Positions 30,301 through 38,819 of a stretch of DNA of 64,000 bases are shown piece after piece. The translations under genes were made by a program, and so were the position numbers. The stretch is taken from assembly GCF_028656935.1 (NCBI RefSeq), contig NZ_JAMDGZ010000012.1:62001-126000 (forward strand), in the 5' to 3' direction. Each line of letters starts with the position of its first letter. Positions within the stretch are counted from its first letter, which is position 1. The notes below the pieces were generated by a model. That model had not been told where the DNA came from and made no database searches. It was given only the letters and a program-made list of their open reading frames with translations. Source of the DNA: Pseudomonas rubra (GTDB lineage Bacteria; Pseudomonadota; Gammaproteobacteria; Pseudomonadales; Pseudomonadaceae).

Positions 30301-30414
30301 GTGCTGTAGAAAATTACGATCACATGAGTAGCAGGCGCTTGAAATTTCGAACGCCGGGTGCCTATGTTGTCACCGTCGCCGTTCCCGGCATGCGAAAACA
30401 ACAAGGATAGCGTC

Positions 30415-31758
30415 ATGACGACCCATGGCCAAAGCTCTCTCGCCGAGCGATTGACGGGCATCGATGAGATCGAGTGCATTACCCCGGACCTCAATGGTGT
30501 GCCGCGCGGCAAGGTGATGACTGCCGAAGGTTTTGTCCAGGGCCGCCGCCTGCAGATGGCTCGCGGCGTGCTGTTGCAATGCATCATGGGCGGTTATCCG
30601 GCAGCGCGTTTTTATGGCAGCGATGATGGCGACCTGGCCCTGGTGGCCGATCCTCAGCATATCTATCGACTGCCGTGGAGCGATGAGCCCAGGGCCCTGG
30701 CCATTTGTGACGCGGTCGAGCTCAATGGTGAAAGCTCCGGGCTGTCCAGCCGTGGCCTGCTCAAGGCGGTGATCGCCCGGTACGTCGCCCGTGGCCTGGC
30801 GCCGGTGGTGGCGACCGAGCTCGAGTTCTTTGTCTTTGCCCCTAACCCCGACCCCGGCCAGCCGTTCCTGCCGCCGCTGGGCAAAGACGGTCGCCGCGAA
30901 GACGGCCAGTCGGCGTTCAGTGTCAGCTCCAACAATGGCCTGCGACCATTTTTCAACGAGGTCTATCGCTGCATGGCTGCCTTGGGGTTGCCACGCGATA
31001 CCTTCATGCACGAGATGGGCGTCAGCCAGTTCGAGATCAATCTGCTGCATGGCGACCCGCTGCTGCTGGCCGACCAGACCTTACTGTTCAAGCATCTGCT
31101 CAAAGAGGTCGCGCTCAAGCATGGTTTGACGGTGGTGTGCATGGCCAAGCCGCTGGCGCATACACCGGGCAGTTCCATGCACATTCACCAGAGTCTGGTA
31201 GAGATTGGCAGTGGGCATAATGTCTTCAGCGATGCCGAGGGCAAGCCGACGCCAGCTTTCTATCACTTCATCGGCGGCCAGCAGGCGTGTATGGCTGACT
31301 TCACTGCCTTGTTCGCGCCGAACGTCAACTCTTATCAGCGCCTCTGCCATCCCTACGCCTCGCCCAACAATGCCTGCTGGTCCGAAGACAACCGCGCCGC
31401 TGGCTTGCGCATCCCGGCCAGTGCGCCAGTGGCGCGGCGGGTCGAGAACCGGCTGCCGGGCGCCGACAGCAACCCGTACCTGGCGATAGCCGCAAGCCTG
31501 GCGGCGGGTCTGCACGGTATCGAGCAGCAACTTGAACCGACCCCGGCGATTCAGGGTGAGTTCGAGGTGCCGGAACATTTGAGCCTGCCCTGTACCTTGC
31601 ATGCAGCCCTGGAGCGTCTGAAACGAAGCCACTTGGCGCAGGAACTGTTTGGCAAGGAGTTCATCGAAGGCTACATCGCCACCAAGACCCTGGAGCTGAC
31701 CAGTTTCTTCGATGAAATCACCCCGTGGGAGCGCCGCGTGCTGGCTGCCCAGGCATAA
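30415..31758 (+). CDS. Glutamine-synthetase-family gamma-glutamyl ligase (PuuA/PauA-like)
   Basis: 447 residues with the GS beta-grasp and catalytic domains: TELEFFVF (metal ligands), GVSQFEINLLHGDPLLLADQ, AKPLAHTPGSSMHIHQSL, RLCHPYASPNNACWSEDNRAAGLRIP and VENRLPGADSNPYLAIAASLAAG. It is shorter and more divergent than GlnA and lacks the adenylylation-loop context, so it most likely ligates glutamate to an amine such as putrescine or another polyamine. The substrate cannot be fixed from sequence. The ATG at 30415 follows AAGGATAGCGTC. A strong terminator follows. Confidence 0.88.
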   Translation: MTTHGQSSLAERLTGIDEIECITPDLNGVPRGKVMTAEGFVQGRRLQMARGVLLQCIMGGYPAARFYGSDDGDLALVADPQHIYRLPWSDEPRALAICDAVELNGESSGLSSRGLLKAVIARYVARGLAPVVATELEFFVFAPNPDPGQPFLPPLGKDGRREDGQSAFSVSSNNGLRPFFNEVYRCMAALGLPRDTFMHEMGVSQFEINLLHGDPLLLADQTLLFKHLLKEVALKHGLTVVCMAKPLAHTPGSSMHIHQSLVEIGSGHNVFSDAEGKPTPAFYHFIGGQQACMADFTALFAPNVNSYQRLCHPYASPNNACWSEDNRAAGLRIPASAPVARRVENRLPGADSNPYLAIAASLAAGLHGIEQQLEPTPAIQGEFEVPEHLSLPCTLHAALERLKRSHLAQELFGKEFIEGYIATKTLELTSFFDEITPWERRVLAAQA

Positions 31759-31780
31759 CCGACGCGCTCGGTTTCAAGAC

Positions 31781-31823
31781 AGGTGGCAGACATTTTCGAC
31801 AATCGTCTGCCACCTGTTTTTTT
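31781..31823 (+). terminator. Rho-independent terminator after the GS-like ligase
   Basis: AGGTGGCAGAC / GTCTGCCACCT 11-bp perfect stem with a 13-nt loop, followed by seven T residues. Confidence 0.9.
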
Positions 31824-31907
31824 ATCCCCGACGCCTGCAAGGCCGTTATTTTCACTTATGCTTTCAAGCAGTTTTTCCACCAGCTCAAGGAGCCGTTCGG
31901 GACGCTG

Positions 31908-33233
31908 ATGCGACAGATCTGGAAGTCTTTTCGCGCGCTGTATTTTGCCGCGCTGATGATGTTGATCGGCTCTGGCCTGTTGAGCACCTACCTGGCCTTG
32001 CGCCTGGCGGCCGACCATGTCGACAGCCTGTGGGTGGGTGCGCTGATGGCCGCCAACTATTTCGGCCTGGCTTTGGGCGGCAAGATCGGTCACCGGCTGA
32101 TTGCCCGGGTCGGGCATATCCGCGCCTATGCCACCTGCGCCGGGATTGTCGGTGCGGCGGTGCTCGGTCATGGCCTGGTCAGTTGGCTGCCAGCCTGGGT
32201 GGTGCTGCGGGTGATTGTCGGTTTGGGGATGATGTGCCAGTACATGGTCATCGAGAGCTGGCTGAACGAGCAGGCCGACGCCAAGCAGCGCGGGGCGGTG
32301 TTCAGCGGCTACATGATTGCTTCTTACCTGGGGTTGGTGCTGGGTCAGTTGATCCTGGTGGCGCATCCGCAACTGGGCCTGGAACTGCTGATGCTGGTGG
32401 CCATGTGTTTTGCCCTGTGCCTGGTACCGGTGGCGCTGACCCGACGTATTCACCCGGCGCCGCTCAGGCCGGCACCCATGGAACCACGCTTCTTCATCAA
32501 GCGGGTGCCGCAGTCGCTAAGTACCGTGCTCGGTGCCGGGCTCATCGTCGGCTCCTTCTACGGCTTGGCGCCACTGTACGCAGCCAAGCAGGGGTTGAGT
32601 ACCGAGCAGGTGGGGCTGTTCATGGGCTGCTGCATCTTCGCCGGTCTGTTGGTGCAGTGGCCGCTGGGCTGGTTGTCCGATCGCTACGACCGGGCGGTAT
32701 TGATCCGCAGCGTTGCGGTGGGCCTGGCAATCGTGGCCTTGCCGTTGGCGATCATGCCGACCGTGCCGCTGGAGGTGCTGTTTGCCGCCGGTTTTGCCGT
32801 ATCGCTGCTGCAGTTCTGTCTGTACCCATTGGCGGTGGCGTTTTCCAATGACCACGTCGAGAGCGAGCGCCGGGTTTCACTCACGGCGATGTTGCTGGTG
32901 ACCTATGGCGTGGGCGCGAGTATCGGGCCGTTGGTGGCCGGGGTGCTGATGAAGGTGCTGGGCAATCAGATGCTCTATGCCTTCTTCGTATTTTTTGCCC
33001 TGGTGCTGGTCTGGCGGATTCGGCCGAAGGCGGTGACCGGCTTGCACCAGGTCGACGATGCGCCGCTGCATCACGTGGCCATGCCGGCGGCAGGTTCGCC
33101 ACTGTCGGCAGCACTGGACCCACGGGTTGACGAGCAGGTGGTGCAGGATCAGATGCAGGCGCCGGTGGCAGCTGAGGATACCGAGGGGGAGGAGGGGGCT
33201 GAAGCTGAAGCGGTCAAGCCGACTCAGGTGTGA
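31908..33233 (+). CDS. MFS transporter (YcaD-type)
   Basis: Inner-membrane major-facilitator permease, 441 residues, with about 12 hydrophobic helices starting ALYFAALMMLIGSGLLSTYLALRL. The A-motif-like GGKIGHRLIARVGHIRAY follows TM2, and GWLSDRYDRAVLIRS lies in the second half. The hydrophilic C-terminal tail (about 60 residues) is acidic (EDTEGEEGAEAEAV). The substrate is unknown. AAGGAG occurs 16 bp upstream of the ATG, so the start is uncertain, but the frame is preceded by a terminator and non-membrane sequence. REP sequences follow. Confidence 0.85.
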   Translation: MRQIWKSFRALYFAALMMLIGSGLLSTYLALRLAADHVDSLWVGALMAANYFGLALGGKIGHRLIARVGHIRAYATCAGIVGAAVLGHGLVSWLPAWVVLRVIVGLGMMCQYMVIESWLNEQADAKQRGAVFSGYMIASYLGLVLGQLILVAHPQLGLELLMLVAMCFALCLVPVALTRRIHPAPLRPAPMEPRFFIKRVPQSLSTVLGAGLIVGSFYGLAPLYAAKQGLSTEQVGLFMGCCIFAGLLVQWPLGWLSDRYDRAVLIRSVAVGLAIVALPLAIMPTVPLEVLFAAGFAVSLLQFCLYPLAVAFSNDHVESERRVSLTAMLLVTYGVGASIGPLVAGVLMKVLGNQMLYAFFVFFALVLVWRIRPKAVTGLHQVDDAPLHHVAMPAAGSPLSAALDPRVDEQVVQDQMQAPVAAEDTEGEEGAEAEAVKPTQV

Positions 33234-33237
33234 TGCT

Positions 33238-33318
33238 ATCGCGGGGCAAGTCGAGGCGTCGCACCGCCGCTCCCACAGGATCTTGTTGAACAGTGGGAGC
33301 GGGCTTGCCCCGCGATGG
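33238..33318. repeat. Inverted pair of REP elements after the MFS gene
   Basis: A degenerate copy (ATCGCGGGGCAAG ... CCGCTCCCACAGG, about 33238-33281) and a full copy in opposite orientation (AGTGGGAGCGGGCTTGCCCC through GCGATGG, about 33292-33318) form a BIME-like pair between the convergent MFS and flgZ genes. Confidence 0.8.
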
Positions 33319-33326
33319 GCTACAAC

Positions 33327-34070
33327 TCAGTAATCGTCTTTATCGAAGCGGCGCGCTTCACGCTGCAGTTGATAGACAAAGGTCTCGATCTTGCGCTGCA
33401 TCTGCCCGTTGAGGTTGTGAAAGCGTACGCCGGCAAAGGTAGCGTTGATGCGTTCTTCGAAATGCAGATGGCGCAACTCCACCTCGACCATGGACAGGCC
33501 CAGCGGATTGCCGGTCCCGAACTTTTCATAGACCTGGCCCAGTTGCAGGCGCTCTTCAACGTTGCCTTCAAAGCGCAGCTTGCAGCCCGTGGCGGAAATA
33601 TCCAGCAACTTGCCACGCATTTCGCCATTGCCCTTGAGCTTATCTCCGTCGAGCTTGACGTCTACCAGTTGGGTTAGCTTCAGTGCCGCGCGAAAGGCAT
33701 TACGGCGTTGATGGTAGGCAATTTCAGTGGGCAGGCTGCCGTGGTAGCTGCGATGGCCGTCGGCCTCGACAATCTTCAGTGAGGTGTTGCACTCCCAGGC
33801 GATGCGTACACCATCATGAAAGCCTTCGACGCGAAACGGCTCACCATTTTCCAGGTAGCGCTCGCCGTCGCGGGGGATCATTTCATCAAGGGCCAGGCGG
33901 TTGCCTTCGCGGTCGACTTCGACCACATAGCTTTGAAAACGCTGGTTGCGTTCGTGGAAAGTGATGATCAGCGGGTCATGGCTCTCTTGCAGCGACCGCA
34001 AGTTGGCGGCAATTTCCAAAGGGGTAGTGAGCACCTTCGGAGGATGCGGAGCTTCTGCTTCATTGAACAC
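33327..34070 (-). CDS. flgZ: FlgZ/YcgR, c-di-GMP-binding PilZ flagellar brake protein
   Basis: 247 residues. An N-terminal YcgR domain (about 15-115) is followed by a C-terminal PilZ domain with the c-di-GMP motif RxxxR (R123-NAF-R127) and DxSxxG (D157, S159, G162). When loaded with c-di-GMP it slows the flagellar motor via the stator/rotor. It lies behind flgM and flgN on the same strand, so it belongs to the flgMNZ transcript and would be made with late flagellar genes. It is a likely effector of cyclases such as the PAS-GGDEF protein in this window. Confidence 0.92.
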   Translation of the reverse strand: MFNEAEAPHPPKVLTTPLEIAANLRSLQESHDPLIITFHERNQRFQSYVVEVDREGNRLALDEMIPRDGERYLENGEPFRVEGFHDGVRIAWECNTSLKIVEADGHRSYHGSLPTEIAYHQRRNAFRAALKLTQLVDVKLDGDKLKGNGEMRGKLLDISATGCKLRFEGNVEERLQLGQVYEKFGTGNPLGLSMVEVELRHLHFEERINATFAGVRFHNLNGQMQRKIETFVYQLQREARRFDKDDY

Positions 34071-34150
34071 GGTTAATCATTCTCCAGGCAAAAACGTCAC
34101 ACGCAAGTTACGGCATTTTGCCAGTATGTTCCGTGCCTTGATACAGGGAA

Positions 34151-34618
34151 TCAAGCCTGGCTCAACGCCCGTGGCTTGTCGAGGGGAGAGGTGGCGCCGC
34201 GGCTGTCATAGAGCGAGGGTGCTTCGCCGCCCATGAGGATTCTGATCTGGTTGGCGGTGGTGCTCTGCTGGAGCTGGATCGAGCGGCCGTTGCGCTCGTT
34301 GACTGCCTGGCAATCAGCCATCAGTTGGCCCAGTACATCCAGTTGTTGCAGTAGCAGTTCGCCGAAAGATGAGTTGCTGGCCAGTTGGGCAACGCCTTCG
34401 CGGTCCTGGGACAGGCCCAGGCCGGCAAGCAGTTCACTGCGCTGGCGGCCATGCTGATCGAGAAGGATCACCAGCGACTGCTTGCGCGCCAGGATGTTCT
34501 CCAGCAGCGGCATGTCGCGACCGTGCAGGGCGACGTTCTCGGTCTGCAGCAGACCGAGCAGTTCTTGCGCTGGAGCAATATCGTTTTCGATCAGTTGCAG
34601 CAGAGTAGTGTCGTGCAT
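34151..34618 (-). CDS. flgN: FlgN, export chaperone for FlgK and FlgL
   Basis: 155-residue helical protein that keeps the hook-filament junction proteins FlgK and FlgL unfolded and delivers them to the flagellar export gate. It shows the loose FlgN pattern: long amphipathic helices (LLQLIENDIAPAQELLGLLQTENVALHGRDMPLLENILARKQSLV) and a C-terminal IRILMGGEAPSLYDSRG-type segment. It lies between flgM and flgZ. The conserved order flgM-flgN strengthens the call. Confidence 0.88.
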   Translation of the reverse strand: MHDTTLLQLIENDIAPAQELLGLLQTENVALHGRDMPLLENILARKQSLVILLDQHGRQRSELLAGLGLSQDREGVAQLASNSSFGELLLQQLDVLGQLMADCQAVNERNGRSIQLQQSTTANQIRILMGGEAPSLYDSRGATSPLDKPRALSQA

Positions 34619-34663
34619 GGCTGGCTCTTTGGTTCAAGCGTCCTGAAGTCAGCGCGCCAGTGG

Positions 34664-34981
34664 CTAGCGCTGGGCTTCGAAATTAAGCAGTTTGCTGGCG
34701 ACGCGATTGCTGTCGACCTGGTAGCTGCCGTCGGCGATAGCCTGTTTCAACTCGGCCACCCGGGCGCTGTTGACAATCGGCTGGTCGCGCAGCTTGTCGC
34801 TGACCTTTTGCAACTGCTGTGCCTCGTGGCTCAGGTGTACGGTTTCCCCGCTGGCGCTGCTCTGGGCGACGCTGCCAGCCTTGGTGGAAGCCATGCTGGC
34901 GGTGCTTTCCTGGCTGCTGCCAGTGCGCACGCCGCCGGCAACGGACGGGGAATTATTCAAACGACTGAAGTCGATGACCAT
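34664..34981 (-). CDS. flgM: FlgM, anti-sigma-28 factor
   Basis: 105 residues. It binds and inhibits FliA until the hook is complete and is then exported through the flagellum. The N-terminal half is low-complexity Ser/Ala/Thr-rich and probably disordered. The C-terminal half, [43 protein letters not shown], is the conserved FliA-binding region. AGAGG lies 10 bp before the ATG. A sigma-28-type promoter sits about 40 bp upstream of the start, giving feedback control. Confidence 0.93.
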   Translation of the reverse strand: MVIDFSRLNNSPSVAGGVRTGSSQESTASMASTKAGSVAQSSASGETVHLSHEAQQLQKVSDKLRDQPIVNSARVAELKQAIADGSYQVDSNRVASKLLNFEAQR

Positions 34982-35018
34982 GATCAGAAAACCTCTGGGT
35001 GTTTGGACGCTTGCCTTG

Positions 35019-35045
35019 TTTTCGGCCAGCCCGAAAGAAACTTTA
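35019..35045 (-). promoter_or_regulatory. Sigma-28 (FliA) promoter of flgMNZ
   Basis: On the minus strand TAAAGTTT-N11-GCCGAAAA matches the Pseudomonas FliA consensus TAAAGTTT-N11-GCCGATAA at 15 of 16 positions. Confidence 0.85.
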
Positions 35046-35149
35046 GGCGCAAATGCTCAACGGCATGCACGCCCGGTTCGGGGCATCCAATGGGACACAG
35101 TTTAGGAAAAGCAGTTCCTGATCGCCAGCGTTGTTATCGATTCAATTGC

Positions 35150-35902
35150 TTACATGGCCACTTCCACCTGGCCCGGCCCAGTCACCCTGGCCTTGACCAC
35201 CCGTTTGGAGTTGAGGTTGCGCACTCGAATCTGTTCGCTCAGGCCGCCCTTGCTCAGGGCTTCGCCGGGCATGCGCACCGCCAGGCTTCCGCTGCGCGCG
35301 GTGATCACCACCTGATCGCCCTTGCGGACCACCTCGGCCTGTTCCAGGTGCTGAGGGGTAAGCACCTGGTCCATGACCGTTGGTCGGATAACCTTGAGCC
35401 CCACCGCCTGATCGAGGCTGCCCAGAAAACCCTGCTTGAGCATGCCTACGTCGCGCTCTCGCAGGGCTACGTCCTGTTCGCCGACGACGCTATCGCGCTT
35501 CAGTGGGCGGACGACGGTCACGACATTGCGAAAAAGACGTACCTGGGCGGGCACGAACACCGTCCATGGTGAACTGCCGTCGCAACGAACCCGCACGGTG
35601 ACGCGGCCCATGGGCTGTGCCGGGCTCTCCAGCGAGGCGCCCAGTTGCTGGTCGCACAGCGGCATGCGCAGGCGCGGGTCGAGGTTGTTGACCTGGATCT
35701 CGTAACGACCCTCGGTCTGGCTGGTGGCCAGATAGTCTTCTACGGTGAATTCAAGAAACCCCTGGGTGACACCGATAAGCTGTTCGGGCAAGGTGAAAGC
35801 GTCAGCCAGAGTTCGAGCGCCAGGGGCCAGCAGGCACAGCGCAGCAAGGAAGCCGGGCAGGTGGCGGGTCAGGCGTCGGGAAAATGTCGTTTTCATGTTC
35901 AT
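35150..35902 (-). CDS. flgA: FlgA, P-ring assembly chaperone
   Basis: Periplasmic chaperone needed to assemble FlgI into the P ring. The protein is 250 residues: an N-terminal signal peptide (LPGFLAALCLLAPGARTLADA) and a C-terminal SAF-type domain (RPLKRDSVVGEQDVALRERDVG, QHLEQAEVVRKGDQVVITARSGSLAVRMPGEALSKGG, RVRNLNSKRVVKARVTGPGQVEV). Two closely spaced ATGs (35902 and 35896) are possible starts. The open frame extends much further but through cheV. It is divergent from cheV with about a 70-bp gap. Confidence 0.92.
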   Translation of the reverse strand: MNMKTTFSRRLTRHLPGFLAALCLLAPGARTLADAFTLPEQLIGVTQGFLEFTVEDYLATSQTEGRYEIQVNNLDPRLRMPLCDQQLGASLESPAQPMGRVTVRVRCDGSSPWTVFVPAQVRLFRNVVTVVRPLKRDSVVGEQDVALRERDVGMLKQGFLGSLDQAVGLKVIRPTVMDQVLTPQHLEQAEVVRKGDQVVITARSGSLAVRMPGEALSKGGLSEQIRVRNLNSKRVVKARVTGPGQVEVAM

Positions 35903-35907
35903 ACGAT

Positions 35908-35934
35908 TAAAAAAAGCAAAGCGCGTGCCGACTG
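35908..35934 (+). promoter_or_regulatory. Sigma-28-type promoter of cheVR
   Basis: TAAA (35908-35911), 15 bp, then GCCGACTG (35927-35934), compared with TAAA-N15-GCCGATAA, lie 37 bp before the cheV ATG. Confidence 0.6.
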
Positions 35935-35971
35935 GGTACGAAGCTCGAAGCGTTTGGTGAAGGAGTCTGGC

Positions 35972-36901
35972 ATGGCTGGTGTAATGGATTCGGTAAACCA
36001 GCGCACGCAACTGGTAGGGCAGAACCGTCTGGAGCTGCTGCTGTTTCGCCTCAATGGCGAGCAGCTCTACGGGATCAACGTGTTCAAGGTGCGGGAAGTG
36101 TTGCAGTGCCCGAACCTCACCGTGATGCCCAAGTCCAGTCCCGTCGTGCGCGGTGTCGCGAATATTCGTGGGGCAACCATTCCGATCCTCGATCTGGCAA
36201 TGGCGACCGGGATGCCCGGTCTGAGTGAAGAAACAAGCAAGAGCTTCGTCATCATCACCGAGTACAACACCAAGACCCAGGGGTTTCTGGTGCATTCGGT
36301 GGAGCGCATCGTCAACATGAACTGGGAAGAGATCCATCCGCCACCCAAGGGTACCGGGCGCGATCACTACCTGACGGCGGTGACCCGGGTCGACAACAAG
36401 ATGGTCGAGATCATCGACGTGGAGAAGATCCTCGCCGAAGTAGCGCCAACCTCCGAGGCGATCTCCGCCGGTGTGGTCGATGCCGAGGTGCAGGACAAGG
36501 CCGTGATGCTGCGGGTGCTGACCGTCGATGACTCGTCGGTGGCGCGCAAGCAGGTCAGCCGTTGCCTGCAGACCGTCGGCGTCGAGGTGGTGGCGCTCAA
36601 CGACGGCCGCCAGGCGCTCGAATACCTGCGCAAGCTGGTCGACGAAGGCAAGCGTCCGGAGGAAGAGTTCCTGATGATGATCTCCGATATCGAGATGCCG
36701 GAGATGGACGGTTACACCCTGACTGCCGAGATTCGCAGCGACCCGCGCATGCAAAAGTTGCACATCATCCTGCATACTTCGCTGTCCGGGGTGTTCAACC
36801 AGGCGATGGTCAAGAAGGTCGGCGCGGATGACTTTCTGGCCAAATTCCGCCCGGACGACCTTGCTCAGCGCGTTGTTGATCGGATCAAGGCCACGCACTA
36901 A
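35972..36901 (+). CDS. cheV: CheV, chemotaxis coupling protein with receiver domain
   Basis: Scaffold linking chemoreceptors to CheA. The protein is 309 residues: a CheW-like domain (about 15-165: LLLFRLNGEQLYGINVFKVREVLQ, VVRGVANIRGATIPILDL, WEEIHPPP) followed by a response-regulator receiver domain (about 180-305: VLTVDDSSVARKQ, phospho-acceptor Asp in MMISDIEMPEMDGYTL, HTSLSG, and a Lys in LAKFRPDDL). AAGGAG precedes the ATG by 6 bp. It is followed 52 bp later by cheR. Confidence 0.95.
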   Translation: MAGVMDSVNQRTQLVGQNRLELLLFRLNGEQLYGINVFKVREVLQCPNLTVMPKSSPVVRGVANIRGATIPILDLAMATGMPGLSEETSKSFVIITEYNTKTQGFLVHSVERIVNMNWEEIHPPPKGTGRDHYLTAVTRVDNKMVEIIDVEKILAEVAPTSEAISAGVVDAEVQDKAVMLRVLTVDDSSVARKQVSRCLQTVGVEVVALNDGRQALEYLRKLVDEGKRPEEEFLMMISDIEMPEMDGYTLTAEIRSDPRMQKLHIILHTSLSGVFNQAMVKKVGADDFLAKFRPDDLAQRVVDRIKATH

Positions 36902-36953
36902 CGGCCAGGGGTATCGGCCCCTGGCAGTACATACGATTTAAGAGGCGGCATCA

Positions 36954-37781
36954 GTGTCTACGGGTAATTTGGATTTCGAACAGTTCCGGGTATTCCTGGA
37001 AAAAGCCTGTGGCATCCTGCTGGGCGAAAATAAGCAATACCTGGTCTCCAGCCGTCTCAACAAGCTGATGGAACAGCAGGGCATCAAGTCCCTGAGCGAG
37101 CTGGTGCAGCGTATTCAGAGCCAGCCGCGCAGCGGTTTGCGCGAGCAGGTCGTCGATGCCATGACCACCAACGAAACCCTCTGGTTTCGCGATACCTATC
37201 CGTTCGAGGTGCTGAAGAACAAGGTGCTGCCAGAGCAGATCAAGGCCAACCCCGGCCAGCGTCTGCGCATCTGGTCGGCAGCCTGTTCCTCAGGGCAGGA
37301 GCCGTACTCCATCTCCATGGCTATCGATGAGTTCGAGCGCAGCAACATCGGCCAGTTGAAGATGGGTGCGCAAATCGTTGCCACCGACCTGTCCGGTTCG
37401 ATGCTGAACAACTGCAAGACCGGTGAGTACGACAGCTTGGCGATTGCCCGTGGGCTGTCCCAGGAGCGTCTGCAGCGTTACTTCGACGTCAAGGCGCCAG
37501 GGCGTTGGGCGGTCAAGGCGCCGATTCGCAGCCGCGTCGAGTTCCGTTCGTTCAACCTGCTCGACAGTTACGCGAGCCTGGGCAAGTTCGACATCGTGTT
37601 CTGCCGCAACGTGCTGATCTACTTCTCGGCCCAGGTCAAGAAGGACATCCTGATGCGCATCCACGGTACGCTCAAGCCGGGCGGCTATCTGTTCCTCGGC
37701 GCATCGGAAGCGCTCAATGGTTTGCCGGACCATTACCAGATGGTCCAGTGCAGTCCGGGGATTATCTATCAGGCAAAGTAA
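36954..37781 (+). CDS. cheR: CheR, chemoreceptor glutamate methyltransferase
   Basis: SAM-dependent methylation of chemoreceptor glutamates for adaptation. The protein is 275 residues: an N-terminal helical domain (to about 70) and a methyltransferase domain with TTNETLWFRD, the SAM-binding IWSAACSSGQEPYSISMAI, IVATDLSGSML, FRSFNLLD, FDIVFCRNVLIYF and GGYLFLGASEAL. The start is GTG at 36954 behind AAGAGG. It is followed by a terminator that separates cheVR from flgBCDE. Confidence 0.95.
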   Translation: MSTGNLDFEQFRVFLEKACGILLGENKQYLVSSRLNKLMEQQGIKSLSELVQRIQSQPRSGLREQVVDAMTTNETLWFRDTYPFEVLKNKVLPEQIKANPGQRLRIWSAACSSGQEPYSISMAIDEFERSNIGQLKMGAQIVATDLSGSMLNNCKTGEYDSLAIARGLSQERLQRYFDVKAPGRWAVKAPIRSRVEFRSFNLLDSYASLGKFDIVFCRNVLIYFSAQVKKDILMRIHGTLKPGGYLFLGASEALNGLPDHYQMVQCSPGIIYQAK

Positions 37782-37840
37782 GCCGGCTAAATTGCCGCTT
37801 TGCTGACGCCAGGCGGAAACCCTTTGCCGCTTTTCTGGCA

Positions 37841-37856
37841 TTGCCGCTGCCGGCAA
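37841..37856. promoter_or_regulatory. Inverted repeat TTGCCG-N4-CGGCAA (copy 2, upstream of flgB)
   Basis: TTGCCGCTGCCGGCAA is a perfect hexamer dyad with a 4-bp centre, about 58 bp upstream of the sigma-54 -12 element of flgB. Two more TTGCCGC half-sites lie at 37792 and 37824. Confidence 0.6.
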
Positions 37857-37863
37857 CCCCCTC

Positions 37864-37894
37864 AAAGCCCCGTATTTACGGGGTTTTGTTTTTT
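37864..37894 (+). terminator. Rho-independent terminator of cheVR
   Basis: CCCCGT / ACGGGG stem (37868-37873 and 37878-37883) with a 4-nt loop, then TTTTGTTTTTT. Confidence 0.8.
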
Positions 37895-37909
37895 GGCATG
37901 GCTCTTGCT
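37894..37909 (+). promoter_or_regulatory. Sigma-54 promoter of flgBCDE
   Basis: TGGCATGGCTCTTGCT shows GG-N10-GC spacing and both consensus boxes (TGGCA, TTGCT), 41 bp before the flgB ATG. It directly follows the cheR terminator U-tract. flgBCDE is RpoN/FleR-dependent in P. aeruginosa. Confidence 0.85.
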
Positions 37910-37949
37910 CTAGCTCAGTCAACGAAAAACCTTCGAAGGTTTCCCCGAC

Positions 37950-38357
37950 ATGAGCATCAGCTTCGACAAAGCGCTCGGCATCCACGAAAAGGCATTGGGC
38001 TTTCGCGCCCAGCGTGCCGAGGTGCTGGCCAACAACATTGCCAACGCCGACACGCCGAACTACAAGGCGCGCGACATGGACTTCGCTTCAGTCCTGGCAG
38101 CCCAGGCCGAGCAGACCAGCAAGGGTCATTTCTCGCTCGACCGGACCAATAGCCGGCACATCGAGGCAGAAGGCCTGAGCATGGGTGACGAAGCCCTGCA
38201 GTACCGCACACCCATGCAGCCGTCGATCGACCAGAACACCGTCGATGCCCAGCTCGAGCAGTCGAGCTACGCGGAAAACGCCGTGGGTTTCCAGGCCAGC
38301 TTTACGCTGCTCAACAGTAAATTCAAAGGGCTGGTATCGGCCCTGCGCGGAGAGTAA
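37950..38357 (+). CDS. flgB: FlgB, flagellar proximal rod protein
   Basis: Rod component in the periplasm, 135 residues. The N-terminal rod/hook motif is RAQRAEVLANNIANADTPNYKARDMDF, and the C-terminal helix (YAENAVGFQASFTLLNSKFKGLVSALRG) is typical. It is exported by the flagellar type III system without a signal peptide. First gene of flgBCDE; flgC follows after 3 bp. Confidence 0.95.
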   Translation: MSISFDKALGIHEKALGFRAQRAEVLANNIANADTPNYKARDMDFASVLAAQAEQTSKGHFSLDRTNSRHIEAEGLSMGDEALQYRTPMQPSIDQNTVDAQLEQSSYAENAVGFQASFTLLNSKFKGLVSALRGE

Positions 38358-38360
38358 TTC

Positions 38361-38804
38361 ATGTCCCTCGCCAGTGTCTTCAACATTGCCGGTAGCGGCA
38401 TGAGTGCCCAGACCACACGTCTGAACACCGTCGCTTCGAACATTGCCAACGCCGAAACCGTCTCGTCGAGCATCGACCAGACCTACCGTGCCCGTCACCC
38501 GGTGTTCGCCACCACCTTCCAGCAGGCCCAGGCCGGTGTCAGCCAGTCGCTGTTCCAGGACCAGGACGCCGCAGGACAGGGTGTGCAGGTGCTCGGCGTG
38601 GTGGAGGATCAGAGCAACCTTGAGGCGCGCTACGAGCCGAATCATCCGGCGGCGAACAAGGACGGCTACATCTACTACCCCAACGTCAACGTAGTGGAGG
38701 AGATGGCCGACATGATTTCCGCCAGCCGCTCGTTCCAGACCAACGCCGAACTGATGAACACGGCTAAAACCATGATGCAGAAGGTCCTGACCCTGGGTCA
38801 GTGA
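38361..38804 (+). CDS. flgC: FlgC, flagellar proximal rod protein
   Basis: 147 residues. It has the N-terminal GSGMSAQTTRLNTVASNIANAETV and the C-terminal YYPNVNVVEEMADMISASRSFQTNAELMNTAKTMMQKVLTLG motif of rod proteins. It lies 3 bp after flgB and 15 bp before flgD. Confidence 0.96.
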   Translation: MSLASVFNIAGSGMSAQTTRLNTVASNIANAETVSSSIDQTYRARHPVFATTFQQAQAGVSQSLFQDQDAAGQGVQVLGVVEDQSNLEARYEPNHPAANKDGYIYYPNVNVVEEMADMISASRSFQTNAELMNTAKTMMQKVLTLGQ

Positions 38805-38819
38805 TAAAGGACGAAGCCA

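Noticed and set aside
31712..32851. 379-codon plus-strand frame overlapping the MFS gene
   Set aside because: Frame-shifted shadow of the MFS transporter, whose own frame encodes clear transmembrane helices and MFS motifs.
35903..36898. Upstream extension of the flgA frame to 582 codons
   Set aside because: The extension is antisense to cheV. The FlgA signal peptide begins at 35902/35896.
37836..37851. Second GG-N10-GC sigma-54-like box (TGGCATTGCCGCTGCC) before flgB
   Set aside because: The -12 box is poor (CTGCC) and it overlaps the dyad. Transcripts from it would also meet the terminator at 37864; the box at 37894 is far better.
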